DNA from: Roseovarius mucosus DSM 17069
Lineage (GTDB): Bacteria > Pseudomonadota > Alphaproteobacteria > Rhodobacterales > Rhodobacteraceae
Assembly: GCF_000768555.3 (NCBI RefSeq)
Contig: NZ_KN293991.1
Location: 124,001-188,000 of the forward strand
Length of the DNA stretch: 64,000 bases
Reading direction: 5' to 3'
A model generated the notes under the pieces. The model was not told the DNA's origin. It saw nothing but the letters and a program-made list of their open reading frames with translations, and made no database searches. Of this stretch, positions 47,603-57,873 are shown one piece after another (the first letter of the stretch is position 1; each line of letters opens with the position of its first letter). The translations under genes and the position numbers were made by a program.

Positions 47603-48340
47603 TCAGAGCGCGCGCTTCTCCATATAATAGCCGTAAAGCGTGGTCAGAATGCTGATATTGACCAGACCCGAGACAACTGTGCCCAGCACCATCAACACGA
47701 TCCCGATCACCGGCGCCAAGAGCAGCAGCCCCAGCAAAAGCTGCAACGCGAATTGCGCCACGCCCAGAATGACAACAAGGATCAGGATCGTGACGCTGCT
47801 GCCTTCGGTCGCGGTCCACGCCTCTTTCAACGTAAGCGGCTGCCCAATTGCCGCCGCAGGCAGCATCGTCGCGAGCCGAAAGAACACCACATTGGCCGCC
47901 ACGATCACCGCGACACTCACAATCGTGACAATCAGGGGGGCCAGCCCGCCAACAACCCCAACCACCAGAAAGAGGGGCAACATCAGGCCCGTCATCACAA
48001 GGCCAAGCCAGAAAGAATGCCCGATATAAGACAGCATGCGATCCGTTTGCAGCACCGGCACCCAACCTTGGGGATATTCCGCGAGCAGGATAAAACGGTG
48101 CCACGCCACAATGACCCAGAGCGCCAGACCGATCAGCACAAGCGCCACCAGGATCATCCCCGCGATCTGTCCGCCCGTCGCACCTTCGGAATCCGTCCCG
48201 TCCATCGAGACACCCAGAACCGCAAACAGGGCGATCGCCGCAATCCCGATCCCCATCGGCACCAAGACAATGCGCACCACCTGCGGCAGGTTGTTGAAAA
48301 TCATCTGAACCGAATGGATGAAAATACGCCACGCCACCAT
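47603..48340 (-). CDS. Multi-pass membrane protein of unknown function
   Basis: This 245-residue protein has about six hydrophobic helices, with long runs of Val, Leu and Ile and few charges between them. I do not recognise a characterised family, although the layout is similar to small DUF-type membrane proteins of the group. AAGGTG lies before the ATG at 48340. It precedes ilvA in the same direction and is divergent from argG across 125 bases. Another minus-strand reading frame here has very similar length but no coding character and is not used. Confidence 0.75.
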   Translation of the reverse strand: MVAWRIFIHSVQMIFNNLPQVVRIVLVPMGIGIAAIALFAVLGVSMDGTDSEGATGGQIAGMILVALVLIGLALWVIVAWHRFILLAEYPQGWVPVLQTDRMLSYIGHSFWLGLVMTGLMLPLFLVVGVVGGLAPLIVTIVSVAVIVAANVVFFRLATMLPAAAIGQPLTLKEAWTATEGSSVTILILVVILGVAQFALQLLLGLLLLAPVIGIVLMVLGTVVSGLVNISILTTLYGYYMEKRAL

Positions 48341-48465
48341 AATCGCACCTTTTGACAATTGCCCGCCGTCGCTAGCACAACCAGAGGCGCAGTCAACCGC
48401 GTCCACTTGCCCATCACCGCAAAAGCCGCTACTCCGCCAGCCAGATTTGACGCAAGGGGAATGAC

Positions 48466-49692
48466 ATGTCCGCGCCCAAGAAAGTTGTTCTGGCCTATTC
48501 CGGGGGCCTCGATACCTCGATCATCCTGAAATGGCTCCAGACCGAATATGGCTGCGAGGTGGTGACATTCACCGCTGATCTCGGTCAGGGCGAAGAACTC
48601 GATCCCGCGCGCCAAAAGGCCGAGATGCTGGGGATCAAGCCCGAGAACATCTTTATCGAAGATGTCCGCGAGGAATTCGTGCGCGATTTCGTCTTTCCGA
48701 TGTTCCGCGCCAATGCGCTCTACGAAGGGCTCTATCTCTTGGGCACCTCCATCGCCCGCCCGTTGATCTCCAAACGCCTGGTCGAGATTGCCGCGATGAC
48801 CGGTGCTGATGCCGTGGCCCATGGCGCCACCGGCAAGGGCAACGATCAGGTGCGGTTCGAACTCGCCGCCTACGCGCTCAACCCGGACATCAAGGTGATC
48901 GCGCCCTGGCGTCTGTGGGATCTGACCAGCCGGACGCGGCTCATCGACTTTGCCGAAAAGAACCAGATTCCGATCGCCAAGAACAAGCGTGGCGAGGCCC
49001 CCTTTTCGGTGGATGCCAACCTGCTGCACACCTCTTCCGAGGGTCGCGTGCTCGAGGACCCCGCCGTAATGGCCCCCGATTACGTCTATCAGCGCACCGT
49101 CAGCCCCGAGGATGCGCCCGACACGCCCGAATTCATCGAAGTCTCCTTCGAGCGAGGCGATGCCGTGGCCATCAACGGCACCGCCCTCAGCCCCGCCACG
49201 ATCCTGACCGACCTCAACGAATATGGCCGCAAACACGGCATCGGGCGGCTTGATTTCGTGGAAAACCGCTTTGTCGGGATGAAATCGCGCGGCATCTACG
49301 AAACCCCGGGCGGCACCATCCTGCTCGAGGCGCATCGCGGCATCGAACAGATCACGCTTGATAGCGGCGCGGGCCACCTCAAGGATTCGCTGATGCCGCG
49401 CTATGCGGAACTGATCTACAACGGCTTCTGGTTCAGCCCCGAACGCTACATGCTTCAGGCCGCCATCGACAAAAGCCAGGAACACGTGACCGGCACCGTC
49501 CGCCTCAAGCTCTACAAAGGTTCGGTGTCCTGCGTTGGCCGCTGGTCGGATCACAGCCTCTATTCCGAGGCCCACGTCACCTTCGAGGATGACGCCGGCG
49601 CCTATGATCAAAAGGACGCCGCAGGCTTTATCCAGCTCAATGCGCTGCGCCTCAAACTGCTGGCGGCGCGCGACCGCCGACTCAAGGGCTAA
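48466..49692 (+). CDS. argG: Argininosuccinate synthase
   Basis: This 408-residue enzyme joins citrulline and aspartate to argininosuccinate with ATP, in arginine synthesis. The N-terminal PP-loop motif [18 protein letters not shown] (about residues 7-24), the [14 protein letters not shown] segment and the citrulline-binding region are all in place. AAGGGGAATGAC precedes the ATG. It is followed five bases later by a methyltransferase gene. Confidence 0.97.
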   Translation: MSAPKKVVLAYSGGLDTSIILKWLQTEYGCEVVTFTADLGQGEELDPARQKAEMLGIKPENIFIEDVREEFVRDFVFPMFRANALYEGLYLLGTSIARPLISKRLVEIAAMTGADAVAHGATGKGNDQVRFELAAYALNPDIKVIAPWRLWDLTSRTRLIDFAEKNQIPIAKNKRGEAPFSVDANLLHTSSEGRVLEDPAVMAPDYVYQRTVSPEDAPDTPEFIEVSFERGDAVAINGTALSPATILTDLNEYGRKHGIGRLDFVENRFVGMKSRGIYETPGGTILLEAHRGIEQITLDSGAGHLKDSLMPRYAELIYNGFWFSPERYMLQAAIDKSQEHVTGTVRLKLYKGSVSCVGRWSDHSLYSEAHVTFEDDAGAYDQKDAAGFIQLNALRLKLLAARDRRLKG

Positions 49693-49697
49693 CCGGC

Positions 49698-50336
49698 ATG
49701 GAAGCCGATTTCTGGCATACCCGTTGGGAGAACATGCAAATCGGCTTTCACGAGGGTGCGGTCAACCGCATGCTCTCGGCCCATATCGGCGCGCTGGGTC
49801 TCGATCCCGGCACCCGGATCTTTCTGCCCCTCTGTGGCAAGACCCGCGACATCGCCTGGCTCCTCGCCCAAGGGTATCGCGTCGCGGGCGCGGAACTCAG
49901 CGACATTGCCGTGCGCCAGCTCTTCGAGGAATTGGGCGTCACGCCAGAGATCACCGACCACGGCACGCTGCGCGCCTATGCTGCCCCCGGCGTAACAGTG
50001 TTTGCAGGCGATATATTCGCGCTCACCCCTGATCTGCTCGGGCCGGTGGACGCGATCTATGACCGCGCCGCGCTTGTGGCCCTGCCTGCCGATATGCGCG
50101 CGCGTTACACCGCGCATCTTGTGACGCTGACCGCGACCGCGCCGCAATTGCTCGTGACCTTCGAATATGACCCCGCGATCATGGCCGGCCCGCCCTTCTC
50201 CGTGACGGCGGCAGAAGTAAATAGCCATTACGCATCCCATTACCGGATCACCCAACTGGCCGATCTCGACGTGCCCGGCGGGCTCAAGGGCATCTGCCCC
50301 GCACGCGAGCTGGCGCTGCATCTGGCACCGAGCTGA
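49698..50336 (+). CDS. Thiopurine S-methyltransferase-family protein
   Basis: This 212-residue protein matches the TPMT family: FWHTRWENMQIGFHEG at the start, LPLCGKTRDIAWLLAQGYRV as SAM motif I, then VDAIYDRAALVALPADMR. Bacterial members methylate thiols and may detoxify selenium or tellurium compounds. The substrate here is unknown. It follows argG by five bases and could be cotranscribed. Confidence 0.88.
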   Translation: MEADFWHTRWENMQIGFHEGAVNRMLSAHIGALGLDPGTRIFLPLCGKTRDIAWLLAQGYRVAGAELSDIAVRQLFEELGVTPEITDHGTLRAYAAPGVTVFAGDIFALTPDLLGPVDAIYDRAALVALPADMRARYTAHLVTLTATAPQLLVTFEYDPAIMAGPPFSVTAAEVNSHYASHYRITQLADLDVPGGLKGICPARELALHLAPS

Positions 50337-50462
50337 GCCATCTTTTGCCGGATTAACGCACAGACGGCGAAACATTGCTCAATACCCTGTGACATCACGG
50401 CGTCGTGGATTGGGTCCAGGCTGCATTTGCAGCATGATGGGAACAATCAGGAGGGCAAAGCC

Positions 50463-51131
50463 ATGATCACACATCTTCGCGAACTCAAGGCGGCATTGCT
50501 CGCAGGGCTGATCGTCGTCGGCCTCTGCGTACACGGCACCCGCGCCCACGCAGCGGATACCGAAACGCTGGTCGTCGCAGGTGGCTGTTTCTGGTGCGTC
50601 GAATCGGATTTCGAGCAGGTTCGCGGCGTGATCGCGGCCGAATCAGGCTTTACCGGCGGCAGCGTCGAAAACCCCAGTTACAAACAGGTCTCGGCTGGCG
50701 GCACCGGGCATTACGAGGCGGTGCAAATCACCTTTGACCCCACCCAGATCACCCGCGCGCAACTCCTTCACCTTTTTCTCCGCTCGGTTGATCCGACCGA
50801 CGCGGGCGGCCAGTTCTGCGATCGCGGTGACAGCTATCGCACCGCCATTTTCGTCTCTGATCCTGCGGAAAAGCGTATTGCCGAGAGCGCAATCGCCAAG
50901 GCACAGGCGGCCTTGAACCAAGACATCGTAACGCCTGTGATCAACGCCCAGCGCTTTTACCCCGCCGACGCCTATCATCAGGATTATTACAAGAGCAGCG
51001 AGATTGTCCTTACCCGCTTTGGCCCCCGAACCAAGGCCAGCGCTTACAAACTCTACCGCGACGCCTGCGGGCGTGATGCGCGTGTCAAAGAGCTTTGGGG
51101 CAAGGATGCGCCCTTCGCCGGTCACTCCTGA
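50463..51131 (+). CDS. msrA: Peptide methionine sulfoxide reductase A, exported
   Basis: This 222-residue protein carries the MsrA active site GGCFWC (catalytic Cys42), followed by [24 protein letters not shown] and HQDYYKSSE. It starts with a signal peptide (cleavage near AHA, residue 30), so it should act in the periplasm, repairing oxidised methionines in exported proteins. The electron donor is not obvious here; no MsrB or membrane partner is adjacent. GGAGG precedes the ATG at 50463. The 3' end overlaps the convergent kinase gene by ten bases. Confidence 0.93.
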   Translation: MITHLRELKAALLAGLIVVGLCVHGTRAHAADTETLVVAGGCFWCVESDFEQVRGVIAAESGFTGGSVENPSYKQVSAGGTGHYEAVQITFDPTQITRAQLLHLFLRSVDPTDAGGQFCDRGDSYRTAIFVSDPAEKRIAESAIAKAQAALNQDIVTPVINAQRFYPADAYHQDYYKSSEIVLTRFGPRTKASAYKLYRDACGRDARVKELWGKDAPFAGHS

Positions 51132-51985
51132 GCCATAAACGCCGCAACCTCCGCCGCCGTGGGAATCGCTCCCGATGCCCCGGGGCGCGTGACCGCAATC
51201 GCGGCGGCACCAAGCGCGTGGTGCAAGGCGCGCTCTGGCGCGACCCCCGCCGCCAGCCCGGCCACCAAATACCCGGCAAAGGTGTCGCCCGCGCCGGTCG
51301 TATCCACTGCAACCACCTCTGGGGCAGGAATAGTCACTGTTTTTCCCAAACCCGCCTCGATCCAGCTCACACCGCCCGCGCCCCGTGTGACGCAGAGAAT
51401 CGGGACCTGGACCACGCCCATATCCCGCCCCATCTGCGCCGCCTCCCCCTCATTCAACATCAAAAGTGTGATATGAGGCAGCACCGCCCGCACCGCAGCC
51501 GCATCAAACGGTGCGGCGGAATACGCGATGCGTAGCCCCTTGGCCCCGGCCAGCCGCGCGGCCTCGGGCAGCAAATTCGTCTCGTTCTGCATCAAGAGCC
51601 AATCACCCGGCCCCGCCTCTGCCAGCGCGGCCTCAACATCCTCAAGCCGCAGCGCCCGATTGGCGCCGCCGTGGACCAAGATCGCATTCTCGCCGCTCTG
51701 CTCAACCGTGACTACCGCATGCCCCGACGCGACGCACTCGCGACGCACATGCCGCACATCCACGCCCGCCTCGGCCAGGTCCGCCACCATCCAATCCCCA
51801 TCTGCGCCCACTGCGCCGATATGCACCACCTCGGCCCCGGCCCGCGCCGCCGCAATCGACTGGTTGGCGCCCTTTCCGCCCAGCGCCCGCGCGTAACCCT
51901 GCACCGCAACAGTTTCGCCCGCACGCGGCAGATGCACAACGCGGTAGACATGATCGGCATTGATCGATCCGAGATTGAAAATCAT
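51122..51985 (-). CDS. PfkB-family sugar kinase (ribokinase-like)
   Basis: This 287-residue kinase has both PfkB signatures: [18 protein letters not shown] near residue 36 and the C-terminal [16 protein letters not shown], with the catalytic Asp in DTTGAGD. The N-terminus [13 protein letters not shown] and overall pattern are closest to ribokinase, which phosphorylates D-ribose at O5. Related PfkB enzymes use nucleosides, so the substrate is not certain. The ATG at 51985 gives the family-typical start. A transporter gene for the substrate is not adjacent. Confidence 0.9.
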   Translation of the reverse strand: MIFNLGSINADHVYRVVHLPRAGETVAVQGYARALGGKGANQSIAAARAGAEVVHIGAVGADGDWMVADLAEAGVDVRHVRRECVASGHAVVTVEQSGENAILVHGGANRALRLEDVEAALAEAGPGDWLLMQNETNLLPEAARLAGAKGLRIAYSAAPFDAAAVRAVLPHITLLMLNEGEAAQMGRDMGVVQVPILCVTRGAGGVSWIEAGLGKTVTIPAPEVVAVDTTGAGDTFAGYLVAGLAAGVAPERALHHALGAAAIAVTRPGASGAIPTAAEVAAFMAQE

Positions 51986-52122
51986 CCCACTCGCTTCTTT
52001 TTGGCCCAAATACTCAGTTTTCTTATCCAACGATAACACCGACGCGCCTGCCCGCAATCACGCTTTGGTCTTTCGTCCCGCACCATGGATTTGTAAGGTC
52101 GCCCGAGGAACAGGGGGCACAG

Positions 52123-54786
52123 GTGAACACAACGGGATCAACCGTCACGCCGATGATGGCGCAATATCTGGAGATCAAGGCGCAGTACCCACAAGCGCTG
52201 CTCTTCTACCGCATGGGCGATTTCTACGAGCTGTTCTTTGACGATGCCGCCGCCGCGGCCGAGGCGCTGGATATTGCGCTCACCAAACGCGGCAAGCATC
52301 TTGATCAGGATATTCCCATGTGCGGCGTGCCTGTCCATGCCGCCGAAGGCTATCTCTTGACCCTCATTCGCAAGGGATTTCGCGTCGCCGTCTGCGAACA
52401 GATGGAGGATCCCGCAGAGGCGAAGAAGCGCGGTGCCAAGTCGGTGGTCCGGCGCGAGGTGGTGCGCCTTGTCACCCCGGGAACCCTGACCGAAGAAAGC
52501 CTGCTTGAGGCCCGCCGCCACAATTACCTTGTCAGTTTCGCAAATATCCGGGGCGCGGGCGCACTGGCCTGGGTCGATATTTCCACCGGCACTTTTCATG
52601 TCATGCCCTTGACCCCTGCCCGCCTTGGCCCCGAACTGGCCCGGCTCGCCCCGCGCGAGGTGCTGCTGGCCGAGGCGGACATTGCCGGTTTAAGCGAAAT
52701 AGTCTCTGAATCCGGGGCCTCTCTCACCAGTTTGGGACAAGCCGCCTTTGACAGCACAGCCGGCGAGCGGCGGCTCTGCCAGCTCTATGGCGTGGATACA
52801 CTTGACGCGTATGGGGCCTTCACCCGTCCCGAGATTGCCGCGATGGGCGCCATCGTCGATTGGCTCGACATCACGCAGAAGGGCAAATTGCCTCTGTTGC
52901 GGCCGCCAACCCGCGAAAACGAGGCGCGGGTGATGCAGATCGACGCCGCCACCCGGCGCAATCTCGAACTGACCCACAGCCTGGCTGGCACGCGCGCCGG
53001 ATCACTGCTGGCCGCGATCGACCGGACAGTGACAGCCGGAGGTGGACGGCTTCTGGAGCGGCGCATCTCCAGCCCAAGCCGCGTGCTCGACACCGTGCAG
53101 GCGCGCCTTGACGCGGTGCAGTTCGCGCTGGAACAGAGCCGCATTTGCACCGATCTTCGAGAGGCTTTGCGCAAGGTGCCCGATCTGGACCGCGCCCTGT
53201 CGCGCCTCGGGTTGGATCGCGGCGGTCCGCGTGATTTGGCGGCGGTGCGCAACGGTCTGGCACAGGCGACGGAGATTGCCGCGCGCCTTGACGGCTCTGA
53301 TCTGCCGCCTCTTTTGCAAGAGGCCGCCTCGGGTCTGACCGGGCATGACGCGCTGCTTGATCTGCTCGATCAGGCGCTTGTGGCCGAACCACCGCTTCTG
53401 GTGCGCGATGGCGGCTTTGTGGCACCCGGCTATGACAGCGACCTCGACGAAGCGCGCCAATTGCGCGACGAAGGGCGCGGCGTGATCGCCCGGATGCAGG
53501 GCGATTACATCACCCAAACCGGGATTTCCTCGCTCAAGATCAAACATAACAACGTCCTGGGCTATTTCATCGAAGTGACCAGCACCCATGCCGACCGGAT
53601 GCTGGGCGCCCCACTGAACGAGACGTTCAAACACCGTCAGACCACCGCCAATCAACTGCGCTTTACCACCGTGCCCCTGAGCGAGATGGAAACCCGGATT
53701 CTCAACGCAGGCGGTCGTGCGCTCGAGATTGAAAAACGTCTCTATGACAGCCTGAAAACTGCAATTCTCGACCACGCGGCCAAAATTTCCCAATGCGCCC
53801 TCGCGCTGGCAGAGCTGGATCTGACCGCCGCTCTGGCGGACCTGTCCCGCGCCGAGAACTGGTGCCGCCCCGTGGTGGACCAGAGCCGCGCACTCCGGAT
53901 CGAGGGCGGGCGGCATCCGGTGGTGGAACGCGCGCTGCGCGCCCAAGGCGGCGACCCCTTCATCGCCAATGATTGCGATCTGGGCGAGAGCAGTGACATC
54001 TGGTTGCTGACCGGCCCGAACATGGCAGGTAAATCCACCTTTCTGCGCCAGAATGCGCTCATTGCCCTATTGGCGCAAATCGGCAGCTATGTGCCTGCAA
54101 AATCCGCCCATATCGGAATTGTCAGCCAACTCTTCAGTCGCGTCGGGGCCTCGGACGATCTGGCGCGCGGGCGCTCGACCTTCATGGTCGAAATGGTCGA
54201 AACCGCCGCGATTCTCAATCAGGCGGACAATCAGGCGCTGGTGATTCTCGATGAAATCGGGCGCGGAACGGCCACTTGGGACGGGCTCAGCATCGCCTGG
54301 GCCACGCTCGAACATCTGCATGAGGTGAACGGCTGCCGCGCGCTCTTTGCCACGCATTACCACGAATTGACCCAACTCAGTGACAAACTTGCCCGGGTCG
54401 ACAATGCCACCGTGCGCGTCAAGGAACACGACGGCGACGTCATTTTCCTGCACGAAGTGCGCCGTGGCGTGGCGGATCGCAGTTACGGCGTGCAGGTGGC
54501 GAAACTGGCGGGGCTGCCAGCCTCTGTCGTGGCGCGGGCACGTGTCGTGCTTGATGCGCTGGAAAAGGGCGACCGAGAGGGACACAGATCGCAAAAGGCG
54601 CTGATCGACGAGCTGCCGCTCTTCGCCGCCGTGGCTCCGGCGCCATCACCAAAGCCACCCTGCGAGTCGGCAGTAGAAACGCGGCTTGCCGCCATCTTGC
54701 CCGACGCGCTCACGCCGCGCGAGGCGCTGGATCTGATCTATGAACTCAAGGCTATCGCCGAGGCACGGGCCGACAAGGCGGGGTAA
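52123..54786 (+). CDS. mutS: DNA mismatch repair protein MutS
   Basis: This 887-residue protein recognises base mismatches and small loops. It has the mismatch-wedging GDFYELF motif (about 32-38), connector, lever and clamp domains, and a C-terminal ATPase with Walker [10 protein letters not shown], the signature RSTFMVEM and Walker [12 protein letters not shown]. The start is a GTG preceded by CAGGGGGC; an ATG ten codons later would cut into the N-terminal domain. A terminator hairpin surrounds its stop codon. Confidence 0.97.
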   Translation: MNTTGSTVTPMMAQYLEIKAQYPQALLFYRMGDFYELFFDDAAAAAEALDIALTKRGKHLDQDIPMCGVPVHAAEGYLLTLIRKGFRVAVCEQMEDPAEAKKRGAKSVVRREVVRLVTPGTLTEESLLEARRHNYLVSFANIRGAGALAWVDISTGTFHVMPLTPARLGPELARLAPREVLLAEADIAGLSEIVSESGASLTSLGQAAFDSTAGERRLCQLYGVDTLDAYGAFTRPEIAAMGAIVDWLDITQKGKLPLLRPPTRENEARVMQIDAATRRNLELTHSLAGTRAGSLLAAIDRTVTAGGGRLLERRISSPSRVLDTVQARLDAVQFALEQSRICTDLREALRKVPDLDRALSRLGLDRGGPRDLAAVRNGLAQATEIAARLDGSDLPPLLQEAASGLTGHDALLDLLDQALVAEPPLLVRDGGFVAPGYDSDLDEARQLRDEGRGVIARMQGDYITQTGISSLKIKHNNVLGYFIEVTSTHADRMLGAPLNETFKHRQTTANQLRFTTVPLSEMETRILNAGGRALEIEKRLYDSLKTAILDHAAKISQCALALAELDLTAALADLSRAENWCRPVVDQSRALRIEGGRHPVVERALRAQGGDPFIANDCDLGESSDIWLLTGPNMAGKSTFLRQNALIALLAQIGSYVPAKSAHIGIVSQLFSRVGASDDLARGRSTFMVEMVETAAILNQADNQALVILDEIGRGTATWDGLSIAWATLEHLHEVNGCRALFATHYHELTQLSDKLARVDNATVRVKEHDGDVIFLHEVRRGVADRSYGVQVAKLAGLPASVVARARVVLDALEKGDREGHRSQKALIDELPLFAAVAPAPSPKPPCESAVETRLAAILPDALTPREALDLIYELKAIAEARADKAG

Positions 54787-54797
54787 ACCCCGCCTTT
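54775..54797. terminator. Terminator hairpin enclosing the mutS stop codon
   Basis: AAGGCGGGG pairs perfectly with CCCCGCCTT. The four-base loop TAAA contains the mutS stop codon TAA. T-rich sequence follows. The hairpin lies between convergent mutS and grpE and is symmetric, so it may serve both directions. Confidence 0.75.
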
Positions 54798-54804
54798 GCG
54801 CTCA

Positions 54805-55365
54805 TTAGCCGCGATTCGATGACACGCCGACCTGCGCGGGGCGCAGGATGCGATCATGGAGCATGAACCCTTGGGTGGACACCTGAATGATGTCACCCGC
54901 TTTGGTGCCAGGCAGCGGCGCCTCAAACATCGCCTCGTGATGCTGCGGATCGAATCGGTCGCCGACCTGCGGATCAATCACGGTGATGCCGTGTTTGGCA
55001 AAGACATTGAGCAGCTCGCGCAGGGTCAGCTCGATGCCCTCAAAGAGCGCGGCAGACCCGGCGCGCTGCTCTTCGTTGACCGTTTCCAGCGCTCGCTTGA
55101 GGTTGTCATGCACTGGCAACATATCGCGTGCCAGCTTGGACCCGCCGTAATTCTCGGCCTCGCGCCGATCCTTTTCGGACCGCTTGCGCGCATTCTCCGC
55201 ATCGGCCAGCGCACGCATGAACTTGTCACGCAGCGCGTCCCGCTCGGCGCGCAGCGCATCAAGCTCTACTGCGTCATCGCTCATATCGTCATCCATGCGC
55301 TCGCGCTCTTGCGCGGCGGCCTCTTCGATATCATCGAGAAAGCTGTCTTCTTTCGGCTCTGCCAT
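54805..55365 (-). CDS. grpE: Nucleotide exchange factor GrpE
   Basis: This 186-residue protein has an acidic N-terminus, a long N-terminal helix (about 30-100, with RDKFMRALADAENARKRSEKD) and the C-terminal beta-domain region with GVSSNRG at the end. It forms a dimer that releases ADP from DnaK in the chaperone cycle. The segment LPVHDNLKRALE is the family signature. It follows hrcA by nine bases, so the two heat-shock genes form one operon. dnaK and dnaJ are not in the window. Confidence 0.95.
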   Translation of the reverse strand: MAEPKEDSFLDDIEEAAAQERERMDDDMSDDAVELDALRAERDALRDKFMRALADAENARKRSEKDRREAENYGGSKLARDMLPVHDNLKRALETVNEEQRAGSAALFEGIELTLRELLNVFAKHGITVIDPQVGDRFDPQHHEAMFEAPLPGTKAGDIIQVSTQGFMLHDRILRPAQVGVSSNRG

Positions 55366-55374
55366 TCTTCACCT

Positions 55375-56439
55375 CTAGCTCCGGTCGGAGATCAGTTTGC
55401 CCACGAGCTGCGCCGTGTAATCCACGATCGGCACAATCCGCCCGTAATTGAGGCGCGTGGGGCCGATAACCCCCACTGCACCGATGATCTTACGGTCAGC
55501 GTTCATATATGGAGAGACCACCAAAGAGGAACCCGAAAGTGAGAAAAGTTTGTTCTCGGAGCCAATAAAAATGCGCACACCGGCCCCCTCATCGGCCAGT
55601 TCCAGAAAATCTGCGATGTCGCGCTTGCGTTCGAGATCGTCAAACAGGATGCGAATCCGCTCGAGATCCTTTTCCTCAGGGGCGCCGCTCAGCAGATTTG
55701 CGCGCCCACGCACGATCAATCGCTCGTATTTGTCGCCCTCGCCCTCCCAGACGGCAAGTCCGCTATCAATGAGATCACGGGCAAGCTGATCAATCTCCTG
55801 CCGCCGCGCCGCGATCTGACGCGCGATCACTGTCTGCAAATCCGACAGGGTCTTGCCCTCGATCAGCGCATTGAGAAAATTCGCAGCCTCCCGCATGGAG
55901 CTGGGTGTTTGCCCCGGCGGCGGGGTGAAAATCCGGTTCTCGACATGACCGTCGGAAAACACCAACACCACAAGCGCGCGATCATGACCAAGGCTCACAA
56001 ACTCGATATGCTTGATCGGGGCCTCATGTTTGGGTGCCAGCACCAAGGATGCACCCCGCGTCACACCAGAAAGCGCCGCCCCGATCCGGTCCAGCACGCC
56101 GCCGACATCCTGCGAATTGCTGCCCACTGTTGCATCAATCGCCTGCCGGTCCGTGGCCTCTAGATTGCTGACCTCAAGCAGACCATCGACGAACATACGC
56201 AGGCCCTCTTGCGTGGGTATCCGACCGGCGCTGATATGGGGACTGCCCAAGAGACCCATATATTCCAGGTCCTGCATCACGTTGCGGATTGTGGCGGCAC
56301 TGACCTTTTCGCTGAAATCACGGGTCAGGGTGCGCGACCCGACCGGATCACCATTGGCCAGATAACTCTCGACCACGCGGCGAAACACCTCGCGTGAGCG
56401 GTCATTGAGCTGTTCAAGGATCGAGGCGGCGTCTGTCAT
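55375..56439 (-). CDS. hrcA: Heat-inducible transcription repressor HrcA
   Basis: This 354-residue protein has an N-terminal winged helix domain (REVFRRVVESYLANGDPVGS and SAATIRNVMQDLEYMGLL), followed by the long HrcA body and dimerisation region. It represses heat-shock genes such as groESL through CIRCE operators. No CIRCE element (TTAGCACTC-N9-GAGTGCTAA) is visible upstream of hrcA-grpE. It is divergent from rph with 116 bases between. Confidence 0.95.
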   Translation of the reverse strand: MTDAASILEQLNDRSREVFRRVVESYLANGDPVGSRTLTRDFSEKVSAATIRNVMQDLEYMGLLGSPHISAGRIPTQEGLRMFVDGLLEVSNLEATDRQAIDATVGSNSQDVGGVLDRIGAALSGVTRGASLVLAPKHEAPIKHIEFVSLGHDRALVVLVFSDGHVENRIFTPPPGQTPSSMREAANFLNALIEGKTLSDLQTVIARQIAARRQEIDQLARDLIDSGLAVWEGEGDKYERLIVRGRANLLSGAPEEKDLERIRILFDDLERKRDIADFLELADEGAGVRIFIGSENKLFSLSGSSLVVSPYMNADRKIIGAVGVIGPTRLNYGRIVPIVDYTAQLVGKLISDRS

Positions 56440-56464
56440 CTGCTTGGCTTCCTGTCTCTTGAGC

Positions 56465-56493
56465 TATTAAGGACCGCAACGGCCAAAGGTCAA
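56465..56493 (-). promoter_or_regulatory. Predicted promoter of hrcA-grpE
   Basis: On the minus strand TTGACC and TTAATA are spaced by 17 bases. The -10 box lies about 25 bases before the hrcA ATG. It is back-to-back with a predicted rph promoter on the other strand. Confidence 0.6.
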
Positions 56494-56499
56494 TCGGGG

Positions 56500-56527
56500 T
56501 TGCCATGGGAGGCCTAGCCCATATATC
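56500..56527 (+). promoter_or_regulatory. Predicted promoter of rph
   Basis: TTGCCA and TATATC are spaced by 16 bases. The -10 box lies 28 bases upstream of the rph ATG. It abuts the divergent hrcA promoter, so the two may compete for RNA polymerase. Confidence 0.55.
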
Positions 56528-56555
56528 CCGGGGCGACCAAGGAAAGGGACCTGTC

Positions 56556-57272
56556 ATGCGGCCGTCGGGAAGAAATTTAAGCGAAATGCGCTCCGTTTCA
56601 ATTGAAACAGGCGTTCTCAAACATGCAGAGGGCTCTTGCCTGATCAAGGTGGGCGATACCCATGTTCTATGCACCGCCACCATCGAAGAGCGTGTGCCGC
56701 CCTTTGTCAAAGGCTCAGGGCTGGGCTGGGTCACGGCGGAATATGGCATGCTGCCCCGCTCGACCGGGAGCCGCATGCGCCGTGAGGCAACAGCAGGCAA
56801 ACAGGGCGGACGCACCGTTGAAATCCAGCGCCTGATCGGCCGCAGCCTGCGCGCAGGTGTGGACCGCGTGGCATTGGGCGAGCGTCAGATCACGGTGGAT
56901 TGCGACGTAATTCAGGCAGACGGCGGCACCCGCTGCGCCTCGATCACCGGCGGCTGGGTCGCACTCAAACTGGCGGTACAAAAACTGATGAAGACGGGTG
57001 ACGTACTGAGCGATCCGCTGACCGACCCGGTGGCCGCAGTGTCCTGCGGCATCTACGCCGGCCAGCCCGTTCTCGATCTCGATTACCCCGAGGACAGCGA
57101 GGCCGGGGTCGATGGCAATTTCATCATGACCGGCACCAAGCGCCTGATCGAAGTGCAAATGAGTGCCGAAGGTGCAACCTATAGCCGCGACCAGATGAAC
57201 GCATTGCTTGATCTGGCCGAACAGGGCATCGACCAATTGGTCGCGATACAGCGCGAGGCGACGGGTGCGTAA
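56556..57272 (+). CDS. rph: Ribonuclease PH
   Basis: This 238-residue phosphorolytic exoribonuclease trims tRNA 3' ends. It has [12 protein letters not shown] at the start, [20 protein letters not shown], the catalytic region [20 protein letters not shown] and [31 protein letters not shown] lies before the ATG; an in-frame upstream codon has no such site. It overlaps rdgB by eight bases. Confidence 0.97.
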   Translation: MRPSGRNLSEMRSVSIETGVLKHAEGSCLIKVGDTHVLCTATIEERVPPFVKGSGLGWVTAEYGMLPRSTGSRMRREATAGKQGGRTVEIQRLIGRSLRAGVDRVALGERQITVDCDVIQADGGTRCASITGGWVALKLAVQKLMKTGDVLSDPLTDPVAAVSCGIYAGQPVLDLDYPEDSEAGVDGNFIMTGTKRLIEVQMSAEGATYSRDQMNALLDLAEQGIDQLVAIQREATGA

Positions 57273-57873
57273 ATTCACCGACGACCGGCTGCTGGTCGCC
57301 ACCCATAACGCAGGCAAGCTCGACGAAATTCGTGCGCTTCTGGCGCCTTACGGAGTCGAGGTGGTCGGCGCGGCAGCCCTTAGCCTGCAGGAACCTGCCG
57401 AAACAGAGACGACTTTTGTCGGGAACGCGCGGATCAAGGCCCATGCGGCCGCCCAGGCCACCGGCCTACCCGCGCTCTCGGATGATTCCGGCATCGCAAT
57501 TGACGCGCTCGACGGTGCACCTGGCGTCTATACGGCCGATTGGGCCGAAACAGAGACTGGGCGTGACTTTAACAAGGCGATGCTGCGTGCCCATCATGCG
57601 CTCTTGGACAGCAAGGAACCACAGCCCTGGACAGCGCGATTTTGTTGCACCCTGGTCTTGGCCTGGCCTGATGGGCATGACGAAGTTTTCGAGGGCACGA
57701 TCGAGGGCTGGGTGGTCTGGCCCACGCGGGGCGCGGAGGGGCATGGCTATGATCCGATGTTCCAGCCTCTTGGCCATGATCTGACCTTTGCTGAAATGAC
57801 GGCATCGCAAAAGAATCGCATCAGCCATCGCGCAGACGCCTTTCGTAAACTGGTCGCTGGCTGTTTTGGCTGA
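57265..57873 (+). CDS. rdgB: RdgB/HAM1-family (d)ITP/XTP pyrophosphatase
   Basis: This 202-residue enzyme removes dITP, XTP and related damaged nucleotides from the pool. It carries [18 protein letters not shown], the metal-binding [19 protein letters not shown] and [11 protein letters not shown]. The start is GTG at 57265, inside the end of rph and preceded by GAGG; an ATG further upstream lies within rph. It overlaps hemW by eight bases. Confidence 0.95.
   Translation: MRKFTDDRLLVATHNAGKLDEIRALLAPYGVEVVGAAALSLQEPAETETTFVGNARIKAHAAAQATGLPALSDDSGIAIDALDGAPGVYTADWAETETGRDFNKAMLRAHHALLDSKEPQPWTARFCCTLVLAWPDGHDEVFEGTIEGWVVWPTRGAEGHGYDPMFQPLGHDLTFAEMTASQKNRISHRADAFRKLVAGCFG

Noticed and set aside
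47571..48332. Alternative minus-strand frame over the membrane-protein gene
   Set aside because: It has no hydrophobic pattern consistent with a membrane protein and no ribosome binding site, whereas the chosen frame has both.
48301..49611. Long minus-strand frame opposite argG
   Set aside because: argG is certain by motif; the opposite frame has no family features and no ribosome binding site.
56440..56555. CIRCE element for HrcA control of hrcA-grpE
   Set aside because: The consensus inverted repeat TTAGCACTC-N9-GAGTGCTAA is not present on either strand.
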